Assembly: GCF_021560035.1 (NCBI RefSeq)
Contig: NZ_CP074373.1
Location: forward strand, 2,538,001-2,602,000
DNA from: Virgibacillus sp. NKC19-16
GTDB taxonomy: Bacteria > Bacillota > Bacilli > Bacillales > Amphibacillaceae
Length of the DNA: 64,000 nt
Direction of reading: 5' to 3'
The notes beneath the pieces were generated by a model that saw only the letters and a program-made list of their open reading frames with translations, was not told the DNA's origin and did no database searches. The translations under genes were made by a program, and so were the position numbers. How positions within the stretch are numbered: the first letter of the stretch is position 1; the number at the start of each line of letters is the position of its first letter. Positions 53,830-62,893 of the stretch are shown piece after piece.

Positions 53830-53884
53830 AGGATTGATTCCTCGGCCGTACGGTTGATTCTACACTCGTACATAAATTACAATC

Positions 53885-53910
53885 AAAAAACGACACCAAA
53901 ATTGATGTCG
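53885..53910 (-). terminator. Terminator of the sugar ABC importer operon
   Basis: On the minus strand CGACATC pairs with GGTGTCG around a 6-nt loop, followed by TTTTTTG. It lies 10 bp past the last permease stop. Confidence 0.7.
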
Positions 53911-53919
53911 CCTCTAGCT

Positions 53920-54762
53920 TTACCCCTTAATCGCACCTTCCGTCATCCCCTTCGAAATCCGCCGCTGGAATATCGCATAAAGAACGATCACAGGTACAAT
54001 TGCTATAACAAGACTCGCAAATAATGTCCCCCAGGCATTCGTATACTGGGCTTCACTGCTGATGAAGTCAATCGCCAGAGCCAGTGTGTAGTTCTCACTG
54101 CTTTGCAAGAAAATCAATGCCATGAAATATTCATTCCAGAACTGAATGCTATTCATAATCGTTACCGTAATAATCCCTGACATACTCAAGGGAGTTATAA
54201 TTTTTAACAATATGCCATACGGTGACATTCCATCTATTGCAGCAGCCTCTTCTAAAGATTTCGGAATGGTACTCAAAAAACTCGTCAGTACGAATATCGT
54301 GAATGGCAGCTGACTAACGGCATAAACAATTGCCAGCCCGAATATATTATCAAGCATGTTAAATTCCATCAATAAGAAAAATAACGGAATCCAACCAAGT
54401 ACCATGGGAATCATCATTGCTGAAACATATAAAATGAATAGAAAATTACTCCCACGAAACTTCAGTCGCTCAATGGCATATGCCGTTGGAATCGCAAGCA
54501 CCAATGTTAAAATTGCACCAATTACCGTCACGATTAAACTATTAAAAACGCTTGTATCAATATTATAATTTGTCCACGCATCGGCAAAATTTTGCACGTC
54601 AAATGATTCAGGGATGCCCCAGGGATTTCTATAGATTTCTGCATTCGATTTGAAAGACCCAAGAAACATCCAGAAGATTGGATATAATACTGCTATTGTC
54701 CAGAGGATAAGCGGAATCCGTATCCCTGTTTTTCCCAGGATTTCACCTACACTGCGTTTCAT
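53920..54762 (-). CDS. Carbohydrate ABC transporter permease, MalG type
   Basis: A 280-residue CUT1 permease with six helices. The EAA loop EEAAAIDGMSPYGILLKIITPLS interacts with an ATPase. It is the second permease, 40 bp after the MalF-type one. There is no ATPase gene in the set; CUT1 importers in Bacillus commonly share MsmX. The genomic setting beside NamZ/NagZ points to amino-sugar or muropeptide-sugar uptake. Confidence 0.93.
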   Translation of the reverse strand: MKRSVGEILGKTGIRIPLILWTIAVLYPIFWMFLGSFKSNAEIYRNPWGIPESFDVQNFADAWTNYNIDTSVFNSLIVTVIGAILTLVLAIPTAYAIERLKFRGSNFLFILYVSAMMIPMVLGWIPLFFLLMEFNMLDNIFGLAIVYAVSQLPFTIFVLTSFLSTIPKSLEEAAAIDGMSPYGILLKIITPLSMSGIITVTIMNSIQFWNEYFMALIFLQSSENYTLALAIDFISSEAQYTNAWGTLFASLVIAIVPVIVLYAIFQRRISKGMTEGAIKG

Positions 54763-54801
54763 AATTTTTACCTCCTTTTTTCATTAATCACTTTGATCAT
54801 C

Positions 54802-55695
54802 TTAGTATTCTACTTTGTCTCTTCGCATGAGCAATTGTAAAATTAGCACGGTAATTAATGAAAGGACTAAAATCATTACACCAATTGTCGCTCCGTAGCC
54901 GAAGTTATATTGCACGAATGCTTGCTGATAAAGATAAGAACCCATTACGTGTGTAGCATTGTTCGGCCCGCCACCTGTCATCACTTGTACCAAGATAAAG
55001 GAACCATTCAATGTTGTGATTACGATATAAAGCACAGAAATTTTCACCTGTGGCCATACTAACGGCAAAGTTACCTTCCAGAATTGCTGCCACTGCGAGG
55101 CCCCGTCTATTTCAGCCGCTTCATAATAACTTTTTGATATATTGGCAATTCCCCCCATAAGCATTAATAAAAATAATCCGATACCAGCCCATATAGATGG
55201 TAAAACAAGACTCGGAAGTGCCCATGTTTCACTTCCCAGCCAAGGTCTTGCTAAAGCTTCAAGTCCCAGAAATTCCAGACCAGAATTAACCAGTCCCAAA
55301 TCCGGGTTATAAACAAACGTCCAGAGTATCCCAATAACGACAACAGACATTATATTCGGGAAAAAGAATACAATCCGATAAAATGGCGCCTCTTTTATTT
55401 TCAATTGTGTTAAAGCAACAGCAAAGAACATCGCCATGATCATAATGCCAATAACCTTTGTAACCACAAGGAAATAATCATGAATAATCGTATTCGGAAT
55501 GATTGCATCATTAATTAAATGTATGTAATTATCTAATCCAATGAATTCCATGTTCTGTGACGAACCTGAGAAATCAAAGAAGGAATAGTACAAACCGCTA
55601 AACAGAGGATAAAGTGTAAAAATAGCAAACATAATAAAAGTAGGAACTAAACAAAAGGCCAAAAACGTATATTTTTGCTTTTTAGATTGTACCAT
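54802..55695 (-). CDS. Carbohydrate ABC transporter permease, MalF type
   Basis: A 297-residue CUT1 permease with six helices and the loop YEAAEIDGASQWQQFWKVTLPL (EAA motif). YSFFDFSGSSQNMEFIGLDNY is the periplasmic part typical of the group. It sits between the binding protein and the MalG-type permease. Substrate as for the operon. Confidence 0.93.
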   Translation of the reverse strand: MVQSKKQKYTFLAFCLVPTFIMFAIFTLYPLFSGLYYSFFDFSGSSQNMEFIGLDNYIHLINDAIIPNTIIHDYFLVVTKVIGIMIMAMFFAVALTQLKIKEAPFYRIVFFFPNIMSVVVIGILWTFVYNPDLGLVNSGLEFLGLEALARPWLGSETWALPSLVLPSIWAGIGLFLLMLMGGIANISKSYYEAAEIDGASQWQQFWKVTLPLVWPQVKISVLYIVITTLNGSFILVQVMTGGGPNNATHVMGSYLYQQAFVQYNFGYGATIGVMILVLSLITVLILQLLMRRDKVEY

Positions 55696-55776
55696 CTAAA
55701 TCACTCTTTTCTTTAAATAAACAGTATGGAATGAGAAAAATTTCCTTCACATTCCATACTATTTCCATTTACTTCA

Positions 55777-57141
55777 TTACTGCCGGTAGTCAGCTGCAGC
55801 GGCTTCCGCTTCTTCCACAAACTCTTCTGCCGTCATGTTACCTAACATGAGAGACATTAAGGCATTGCCAATTGGAGTCTCCAAATCCGCACTCATTGGA
55901 TGTGGTTTTTCGTAGATTTGTACTTGCTCCGGATCGTTAATCATCGCGTTTGCGTCTATTAAATAAGAAGGAACATTTTCATTTTCTGTTAAGTCCACTC
56001 CAGAAACGTTCATAATTGCTCCCGTATGTTCGGAGAATGACATCGCATACTCTCTGGAAAAGGCAAACTCTACAAAAGCCTTAGCAGCATCCGGGTTTTC
56101 AGCCTCTTCTGCGATTGCTAATGGACGTAAATCCGGAACGATTGCATATGGCTCACCAGCATCTTGCATAGGTGACGGAATAAATCCATATTCATATCCT
56201 TCAGGAACATCACTCTCCATTTCATTTGGCAACCAGAAACCAACCGGTATAAAAGCATTATCACCAAGCAAGAAATTCATTTGGGATTGTGTATGGTTTA
56301 ATGCACCTAACCCTGAATCAAACATACCTTCCTGTTGCATTTGTTCCACCTTTTTCATCGTCTCCAGTACCACATCACTCGACCAAGCACCTTCTGCACC
56401 TGTAATTAGATCTGCCAGCAATTCATCGCCACCAGCCGCGCCAAATGCAGGATAAAGCATGCCACGCAAGAAGTAATAAGGATGTTCTCCACTTGTTACA
56501 AATGGATCGATCCCTTCCGCATTTTTAATTTCTTCCATAGAACTCATGAAGCTTTCAAAATCAGTCGGTACCTCATACCCTTTTTCTTCAAATAATGCTT
56601 TATCATACCAAGTGCCCCAAGCGTCAAACACCAAAGGCAGGGAATAAATTTCCCCATCAAATTTCCCAGGTTCCACAATAAAGCTATCTAATAGTGCGTC
56701 ACCATTTTCAAGTTCGATACCTTCTGCCCATTCTGTTAAGTTCATCAATTGGCCATCTTCCACCATCTGCGTTTCACTTGATCCTGCACCGTCAATATAC
56801 ACAACATCAGGCGGATCTCCGGAAACCCAGCGTGTGCGCATCTCATCATTAATATTTGGACCAGCATGTTCTGTAATGCTTACATCCGGATACTCCTCCT
56901 GGAAGTCAGCAATCACTTCTTTCCACCAGGAATCTCCATAACCACCGACAAAATATTGTATTTCAAGCTCACCCGAAATTTCCCCATCACCGCTCGTCTC
57001 CCCTTCTGACGCCTCATCTGACTCACCTGATTCCTCAGTCGCAGATGTTTCTTCATCATCTGATGAACAGGCAGCCATTAGAGCTAGCAGCAGAACAGCT
57101 AACAATAGAAACAATGCACGTCCTTTAAATAATTTTTTCAA
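55777..57141 (-). CDS. Sugar-binding lipoprotein of an ABC importer (CUT1)
   Basis: A 454-residue lipoprotein. The lipobox LMAAC gives the lipid Cys at about residue 25, followed by an acidic Ser/Glu-rich linker and an extracellular solute-binding fold (family 1): YFVGGYGDSWWKEVIADFQE, DVVYIDGAG, GFWLPNEM. Pattern features resemble the NgcE-like chitobiose/GlcNAc binders of actinobacteria, but this is only a hint. First gene of the three-gene importer. A possible CcpA site lies about 240 bp upstream. Confidence 0.9.
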   Translation of the reverse strand: MKKLFKGRALFLLLAVLLLALMAACSSDDEETSATEESGESDEASEGETSGDGEISGELEIQYFVGGYGDSWWKEVIADFQEEYPDVSITEHAGPNINDEMRTRWVSGDPPDVVYIDGAGSSETQMVEDGQLMNLTEWAEGIELENGDALLDSFIVEPGKFDGEIYSLPLVFDAWGTWYDKALFEEKGYEVPTDFESFMSSMEEIKNAEGIDPFVTSGEHPYYFLRGMLYPAFGAAGGDELLADLITGAEGAWSSDVVLETMKKVEQMQQEGMFDSGLGALNHTQSQMNFLLGDNAFIPVGFWLPNEMESDVPEGYEYGFIPSPMQDAGEPYAIVPDLRPLAIAEEAENPDAAKAFVEFAFSREYAMSFSEHTGAIMNVSGVDLTENENVPSYLIDANAMINDPEQVQIYEKPHPMSADLETPIGNALMSLMLGNMTAEEFVEEAEAAAADYRQ

Positions 57142-57381
57142 GCTATTTTCCCCCTTTGTTTTTAATAATATATATGAAGCGCATTAACAGTTATGAAACT
57201 ATTAATAAGATTTCTAACACATCTCGAATTATTGACCTGCTTCCAGCAACAATTTCCGGCTTTACTTCGTGATTCCTCTGGGCTAAGTACTTTTGATTTC
57301 TTTTCCCAATAGTTAGTTGAGACAAATCCATTTTCATGCCGGTTTGCTTGTAAGTTTCAAAGACAACCATACAATAATATA

Positions 57382-57395
57382 TTAAAACGCTTACA
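57382..57395. promoter_or_regulatory. Possible catabolite response element
   Basis: TTAAAACGCTTACA matches the CcpA consensus TGWAANCGNTNWCA at all but the second position. It is about 240 bp before the binding-protein gene. The rest of 57142-57592 is A/T-rich with nothing else I can name apart from the terminator. Confidence 0.35.
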
Positions 57396-57491
57396 CTTTA
57401 ATGCTTAATATATCCATATATAAAATCAATAAATTATTATTTCAATAACATTCTACATATATGTGATATAATTTTATGAAAGAAACAAAAA

Positions 57492-57528
57492 ATACAAACC
57501 CGCGTATAAGACCAACGTGGGTTTGTAT
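57492..57528 (-). terminator. Terminator-like hairpin after namZ
   Basis: ATACAAACCCGCGT (57492-57505) pairs with ACGTGGGTTTGTAT (57515-57528), one mismatch in 14 bp. The minus-strand tail is TTTTTTGTTTC. It separates namZ/nagZ from the ABC importer. Confidence 0.65.
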
Positions 57529-57592
57529 AGATTCCTAGCATGACTTTTTCCTCGTCTGCAAAATTTCTCATTAATTAACCAAATGCACTTCT

Positions 57593-59146
57593 TTATTCCC
57601 ACTTCGCTATCAAAGCATCTGCTTCTGCTTGAAGCGTATGGTAAGCATTTACTGAAATAAATTCATTATCTTTCTGATGGTCGAGTAATAGTTTGAAACT
57701 ATTCATGTGATTGACGACTTTTTCTGCAGCTTCTTGATTTTCAAAGTGCTCCACCGCCGTTAAATGCAGTTTTAGTGAATGAGCAGCGTTCTCATTATTT
57801 GTGAATTCTCCCGCTTCCTCGAAATCTTCTACAAGTGTCTTTATGTCTGTTGCACTTACTTCATCACCTTCACCAGATTCGGTGTAGATTAGATAATTGT
57901 CGCGCACTGTATTAAAATCCTGCAAATCAGCTGTCCAGTTATCAACGATCTCTTCAACTGGTGATCCTTGTTCAATTTGCTCACGTACCCATCCATTCCC
58001 GATCAAATTATCAAAAAATGATATACCTTCACTATTTTCAGCGCGAAATTCAAAATCTTCCGGGTACATATCATGAATGGTTTTTACAATGGTAAGTCCT
58101 GTTTCTACAGATTGATAGGTGTTCCTGTCTGTAACATAAACTTCAATTCCACCTGAAAGTTCACCCGCATGCTTGGAAAATTGTGGTGTAAAATAAGCTG
58201 CTCTAAACTCCACACCAGGCATTTCGAGATCATTCAGCTCCTCAGCAAGCTTGGTCCCATCTATAAATGGCGCCCCAATTAATTGGAATGGTTGTGTTGT
58301 GCCTCGACCCTCGGAAACATTTGTCCCTTCAATTAAAGCGGTTCCCGGATAGACAAGTGCCGTATCCAATGTTGGCATATTCGGCGATGGTGCCACCCAG
58401 GAAAGTTCCGGGTCATCATAATACATGGAACGATCCCACCCGTTCATCTCTATGACATCAAGATTCGCTCCGATATCAAACTCTTCATTGAATAACATTG
58501 CTAACTCACCGACTGTCATACCGTGACGCAGCGGGATGGAATACATTCCAACAAAAGAGGAATAATCAGACTCGAGCACAGGGCCCTCTACTTTTGATCC
58601 TCCGATCGGATTGGGGCGATCCAGTACAATGATTTCAATATCGTTCTCCGCAGCAGCTTCCATTGCATATGCCATCGTATAGATGTAAGTGTAAAATCTT
58701 GTTCCGACATCTTGGATATCAAACACGAGCACCTCCACACCTTCCAGCATTTCTGGTGTCGGTTTTCTCGTTTCCCCGTATAAACTATAAACCGGAAGAC
58801 CTGTTCTGTCATCAATATAAAATTCAACATAATCACCTGCTTGTGCATCGCCCCGTACCCCGTGTTCAGGACCATAAAGTGATATAAGATTAAAATCAGG
58901 GTGATTATGAAACAAATCAACAATACTGTTTAGGTTCTGATCAACGCCGGTAGGGTTTGTAATCAGCCCTACATTTTTCCCTTGAATCTTTTCTAATTCT
59001 TCATCCAATATCACATCAATACCAAGTTGTAAGTCTTCCTGGCTTGATACATCCTGTTTATTAGCTGAGTCGTTACTTGCCGCAGCTAACGAAAAGGACG
59101 AAAGGAGAAAGAGTACTATCAAACAGCCAAAATAGATTTTCTTCAT
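57593..59146 (-). CDS. namZ: Exo-beta-N-acetylmuramidase NamZ with FIMAH-like domain
   Basis: A 517-residue secreted protein. A signal peptide ends near LAAAS. The DUF1343/NamZ domain (about 40-420) has GLITNPTGVD, YGPEHGVRGDAQAGD, VFDIQDVGTRFYTYIYTM, VLDRPNPIGG and EGRGTTQPFQL. NamZ frees single MurNAc units from the end of wall glycans (B. subtilis NamZ/YbbC). The last 85 residues (SLKLHLTAVEHFENQEAAEK to HTLQAEADALI) are a FIMAH-like helical domain, also on NagZ next to it. It follows nagZ by 116 bp. The role of the extra domain is unknown; wall binding is possible. Confidence 0.9.
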   Translation of the reverse strand: MKKIYFGCLIVLFLLSSFSLAAASNDSANKQDVSSQEDLQLGIDVILDEELEKIQGKNVGLITNPTGVDQNLNSIVDLFHNHPDFNLISLYGPEHGVRGDAQAGDYVEFYIDDRTGLPVYSLYGETRKPTPEMLEGVEVLVFDIQDVGTRFYTYIYTMAYAMEAAAENDIEIIVLDRPNPIGGSKVEGPVLESDYSSFVGMYSIPLRHGMTVGELAMLFNEEFDIGANLDVIEMNGWDRSMYYDDPELSWVAPSPNMPTLDTALVYPGTALIEGTNVSEGRGTTQPFQLIGAPFIDGTKLAEELNDLEMPGVEFRAAYFTPQFSKHAGELSGGIEVYVTDRNTYQSVETGLTIVKTIHDMYPEDFEFRAENSEGISFFDNLIGNGWVREQIEQGSPVEEIVDNWTADLQDFNTVRDNYLIYTESGEGDEVSATDIKTLVEDFEEAGEFTNNENAAHSLKLHLTAVEHFENQEAAEKVVNHMNSFKLLLDHQKDNEFISVNAYHTLQAEADALIAKWE

Positions 59147-59262
59147 TATTAACGCGCCTCCATCATTTTGTATTTGAAAGATTCAATCTATTATACCCGC
59201 ACAACTACCAATTGATCATCATATCCCTGTAACAACACTAATTTGTCACAGGGATATCTATA

Positions 59263-61290
59263 CTAATTATCTATATAATCAATCAATCTTGTTGCCCTGA
59301 GCTGAAGATGATTATATGCCTTCTCCGAAATTAGCTCATCTATTTTCTGCTGATCTAATAATAATTGAAAACCTTCCATATGTTTTAAGACCTTTTCCGT
59401 TGATTCGGTTTGTTCATAATGACTTACAGCAGTCAAATGCATAGCTAGGGAACGAGCAACCTGGTTATTTTCGAATTCGCCCTCTTCCTCAAACTGTTCA
59501 ACAAGCAATTCCATATTGGCTGCACTTAGCGGATCCTCTGCATAACTTAATCCATGCCCATATTCATACATCTCCGGAATGGTAACAGGAAGCTCTCCGG
59601 ATGGGTTGATTTCACCGGCTAAAACGTTTGATAGGGCTAATGCAGATACATCTTGATAGCCGTACGTGGCAGCGTAAGCATCTACTTCAGGAAATGCCAT
59701 GATATCGTATGGATTATGGAGCGCTGTTACAACGATCGGTTTGCCTGAATCCTCTAGCTGGCTGACCAATTGTTGCTGTGCTTGGTTGGTATTAGCCACA
59801 TAGGACGTTACAACAACGATATCAACCTCTTCTGCTTTATCCACTGCCTCATCAATTTCTTCAGGGCTTGGACTTGTTCCTGTTTCAAAACTGCTTGCTT
59901 CCATTCCTTTTTCAATTAGGGAATTAGCTACTAAATCCGTTTTCGCTTGTGAAGGGCCGGTAACAAGAACATTGTCCGTTGTATGCAGAGGCAGTAAGTC
60001 GCTTTCATTTTTGACAAGTGTAATACTCTTGTTTGCAATTTCTTCAGCTGTTTGTAAATGTTCCTCCGTGCCAATGTTTTCTACACGATCTGGATCTGTA
60101 TAAGGATCTTCAAACAATCCATTTCTCATTTTGGCTTGTAAAATCCTAAAGACTGATTCGTCTAATCTTGCTTCACTGATTTCTCCGTTTTCAACAGCTT
60201 CTAACATGCTGTTGAATGCCATCTCTACATCTGGAGGATTTAAAAGAACATCTACACCTGCCTTGAAGGATTCAACAGAAACACGTTCTGGCGGAACAAC
60301 ATTCGCTCCTGACATATCTAGGCTATCCGTGATAACTAACCCATCATACCCCAACTCCCCGCGCAATAAATCTGTAATAATCGGTTTCGATAATGTGGCG
60401 GGCAACCCTGAATCGTCAAGAGCAGGGACGACAATATGTGCGGTCATTATCGATTCAACTCCCGCGTCTATAGCAGCCTTGAAAGGTTTTAAGTCCACTT
60501 CATGCAATGTCTCAATATCATGATCAATAATCGGCAAACCGTAATGGGAATCCACATCCGTATCACCATGACCTGGGAAATGTTTCACGGAAGACATTAT
60601 ATTTTCATTCTTATATCCCATAATCTGAGCGACTCCCAAATCTGAAACCAGATCCGGATCTTCGCCAAACGAGCGAACGCCGATAACCGGATTTTCCGGA
60701 TTAATATTAACATCAACCGTAGGGGCAAAATTCATGTTAATTCCCAAACTGTTTAGTTCCTTACCTAAAATCTGTGCTGAATCTCTAGCATAATCTTCAG
60801 ACCTTGTTGCTCCAATAGCCATATTACCAGGAAAAACAGTCCCCGGCTCTGTCACCCGCTGAACAGTCCCACCTTCCTGATCTGTTGATATAAAGAGAGG
60901 AATTGACGTCGGTTGGTCCATTGCGATTTCCTGCAAGCCATTCGACAGCGCATTGACTTGTGGCCCGTCAAGCGGTGTTCCAATATTGTGGGACCAATTA
61001 AAATATATCACGCCACCAATATGATAATTTTCAATGATCTCTTTGAAGTTTTTTCCTCCACGATTATTTCCTAAATTAGTTTCTTCATAATTCGGGTCTG
61101 TAGGTGTCTCACCATATGCATGGATAACAAATAGCTGCCCAATTTTTTCCTCCAAGGTCATCTGCCCTATTTTACTTTCAATCCAGTCAATGTCATCCTG
61201 ATTATTTGAGCTGTCATAACCATACAGAGGCAGAACTAAAACAAACACAAAAAATAATGGCAGCATTCTTTTCCAGCCTTTTACTTTCAT
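59263..61290 (-). CDS. nagZ: Beta-N-acetylglucosaminidase NagZ (GH3) with FIMAH-like domain
   Basis: A 675-residue secreted glycosidase. A signal peptide ends near LPLYGYDSS. GH3 domain: VKHFPGHGDTDVDSHYGLP with the Asp-His dyad of NagZ enzymes, and GLVITDSLDMSGA with the nucleophile Asp (about D305). The C-terminal GH3 region reaches about 575, and the last 85 residues (VARSLAMHLTAVSHYEQTES and LLLDQQKIDELISEKAYNHL) are FIMAH-like as in NamZ. It removes GlcNAc from wall glycan ends, so that NamZ and NagZ together strip a glycan. Ribosome binding site GAGGAGGG. Confidence 0.92.
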   Translation of the reverse strand: MKVKGWKRMLPLFFVFVLVLPLYGYDSSNNQDDIDWIESKIGQMTLEEKIGQLFVIHAYGETPTDPNYEETNLGNNRGGKNFKEIIENYHIGGVIYFNWSHNIGTPLDGPQVNALSNGLQEIAMDQPTSIPLFISTDQEGGTVQRVTEPGTVFPGNMAIGATRSEDYARDSAQILGKELNSLGINMNFAPTVDVNINPENPVIGVRSFGEDPDLVSDLGVAQIMGYKNENIMSSVKHFPGHGDTDVDSHYGLPIIDHDIETLHEVDLKPFKAAIDAGVESIMTAHIVVPALDDSGLPATLSKPIITDLLRGELGYDGLVITDSLDMSGANVVPPERVSVESFKAGVDVLLNPPDVEMAFNSMLEAVENGEISEARLDESVFRILQAKMRNGLFEDPYTDPDRVENIGTEEHLQTAEEIANKSITLVKNESDLLPLHTTDNVLVTGPSQAKTDLVANSLIEKGMEASSFETGTSPSPEEIDEAVDKAEEVDIVVVTSYVANTNQAQQQLVSQLEDSGKPIVVTALHNPYDIMAFPEVDAYAATYGYQDVSALALSNVLAGEINPSGELPVTIPEMYEYGHGLSYAEDPLSAANMELLVEQFEEEGEFENNQVARSLAMHLTAVSHYEQTESTEKVLKHMEGFQLLLDQQKIDELISEKAYNHLQLRATRLIDYIDN

Positions 61291-61817
61291 CTGAAACCCT
61301 CCTCAACTCATTTTATTTTTAACAGACTTGATAGTTATTGAAGGCGCATACAAATCAATCTACAAATGGACGCGAGGAATTCTGATCCCTCCTTTTCTAA
61401 ATAGTCTTGGAATATTAAACAGCTGTTTATGTGTTAAAATACGAGGTGTTGATATAAGTATAATAGCTTTCAGGATAAATGACTACGTAATTATCGGAAT
61501 TGATAGATTAGTCTTATTTTTTCATTGTTTTATTCATAGGCTAAAGGCCTGGTTTATATGTTTCAAAACTTATTACCCTTTGGTATTAAGCCATTTTGAA
61601 CGTTAGTGGATTTAGTCTTACTTTTGAAAGATGAATAAATAGACCTGAAAATTATATAAAATCATAAATATATTTTCCTTATTAAGATAATGACAGGTCT
61701 TTTTATCCGTTTATTTTTACAATTTACAGTTCATATATCTTAGGCTTTGGAACTTACGATAAATTATAATACGTAAGGCCCATCCTCTGAAAAGTTGTCA
61801 CTTATCTGTAAAAACAT

Positions 61818-61858
61818 AAAAAAGCACGCGTATCTGAGTTAATATCACATACGCGTGC
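61818..61858 (-). terminator. Terminator after murQ
   Basis: On the minus strand GCACGCGTAT and ATACGCGTGC pair perfectly around a 15-nt loop, followed by TTTTTTATG. It lies 90 bp past the murQ stop. The rest of 61291-61948 holds a long-loop hairpin (AGACCTG 61641-61647 with CAGGTCT 61694-61700, then TTTTT on the plus strand) and an unsupported short frame. Confidence 0.75.
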
Positions 61859-61948
61859 GCTAGTATCCATTGATTCAATCATTAATTTCTGACATTTTTA
61901 AGTGCCTAAAAATAGCTCTTTGCATGTCCTGCATGTAACATAATATTC

Positions 61949-62848
61949 CTATAAAAAATGATCAATTGCCTCTCTCACATAACCATTATGATTAGTAATA
62001 GCCTCTTTCACTCTAGAATAAGTAGCCCCAGTTTCGATCATAACGATCGCAGGTTTTACTTCATAATTCGTCTGTTTAAGTGTCTTTTCAGCCTCTTCAT
62101 AAGAAACCTTTGTTGCCTCGATGACCGTTCGCTTTGCTCGCTCTATCAATTTATAGTTACTTGCATGTACATCTACCATCAAATTTTCATGGACTTTCCC
62201 CAATTTAACCATCGTGGTTGTACTAATCATGTTAAGAATCATTTTATGAGCAGTAGCTGCTTTCATACGAGTGGAACCCGTTAAAACTTCCGGTCCGACA
62301 ATTACCTCAATTTCACAATTTGCGAAATTACTAATCAATGAGCCGTCATTACAGGATAAAGATATCGTATAGCAACCTAGCTTTTTGGCGTATTTTAATG
62401 CACCAATTGGATAAGGAGTTCTCCCACTAGCTGTTATTCCGACAACAACATCCTTGTTTGTAATATTTCTTGCATTAATATCACGTTCGCCTTCTGCTTC
62501 TGAATCCTCGGCACCTTCCACTGACTGAAAGAAAGCATCATTTCCTCCTGCCATAACTGTCTGCACCAAATCTGATGATGTCATAAATGTGGGTGGACAT
62601 TCTGAAGCATCGATCACACCCAATCTGCCACTTGTTCCTGCCCCAACATAAAATAAGCGACCACCATTTTGAAGGGCATTGCTTATTTGCTCAACGGCAA
62701 TGCTCACCTTGGGAAGTACAGCCTCTACAGCTGACGCCACTTTCTTGTCTTCATCATTAATGGTTTGCAAAATTTCCATTGTCTCCATTTGATCTAAATT
62801 CATACTTTTGGGGTTCCTTTGTTCGGTAGTTAGTTGGGATAATTCCAT
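61949..62848 (-). CDS. murQ: N-acetylmuramic acid 6-phosphate etherase MurQ
   Basis: A 299-residue SIS-domain enzyme. It splits MurNAc-6-P into GlcNAc-6-P and D-lactate. Motifs: LTTEQRNPKSMNLD, FYVGAGTSGRLGVIDASECPP, GITASGRTPYP, GSTRMKAATAHKMILN; Glu in the ASECPP loop is catalytic. It follows the second namZ by 45 bp. The substrate MurNAc-6-P normally comes from the MurP transporter, which is absent; a kinase would be needed if MurNAc enters unphosphorylated. Confidence 0.95.
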   Translation of the reverse strand: MELSQLTTEQRNPKSMNLDQMETMEILQTINDEDKKVASAVEAVLPKVSIAVEQISNALQNGGRLFYVGAGTSGRLGVIDASECPPTFMTSSDLVQTVMAGGNDAFFQSVEGAEDSEAEGERDINARNITNKDVVVGITASGRTPYPIGALKYAKKLGCYTISLSCNDGSLISNFANCEIEVIVGPEVLTGSTRMKAATAHKMILNMISTTTMVKLGKVHENLMVDVHASNYKLIERAKRTVIEATKVSYEEAEKTLKQTNYEVKPAIVMIETGATYSRVKEAITNHNGYVREAIDHFL

Positions 62849-62893
62849 CGTTGATCTCCTTATCTATGCATATATTTAAGCATTTTTTAAGAT

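Noticed and set aside
61328-61606. 92-residue plus-strand frame upstream of nagZ
   Set aside because: TTG start without a ribosome binding site, hydrophobic low-information sequence, no recognisable family. A long-loop hairpin with T run at 61641-61705 follows it, so a small RNA or gene is not fully excluded.
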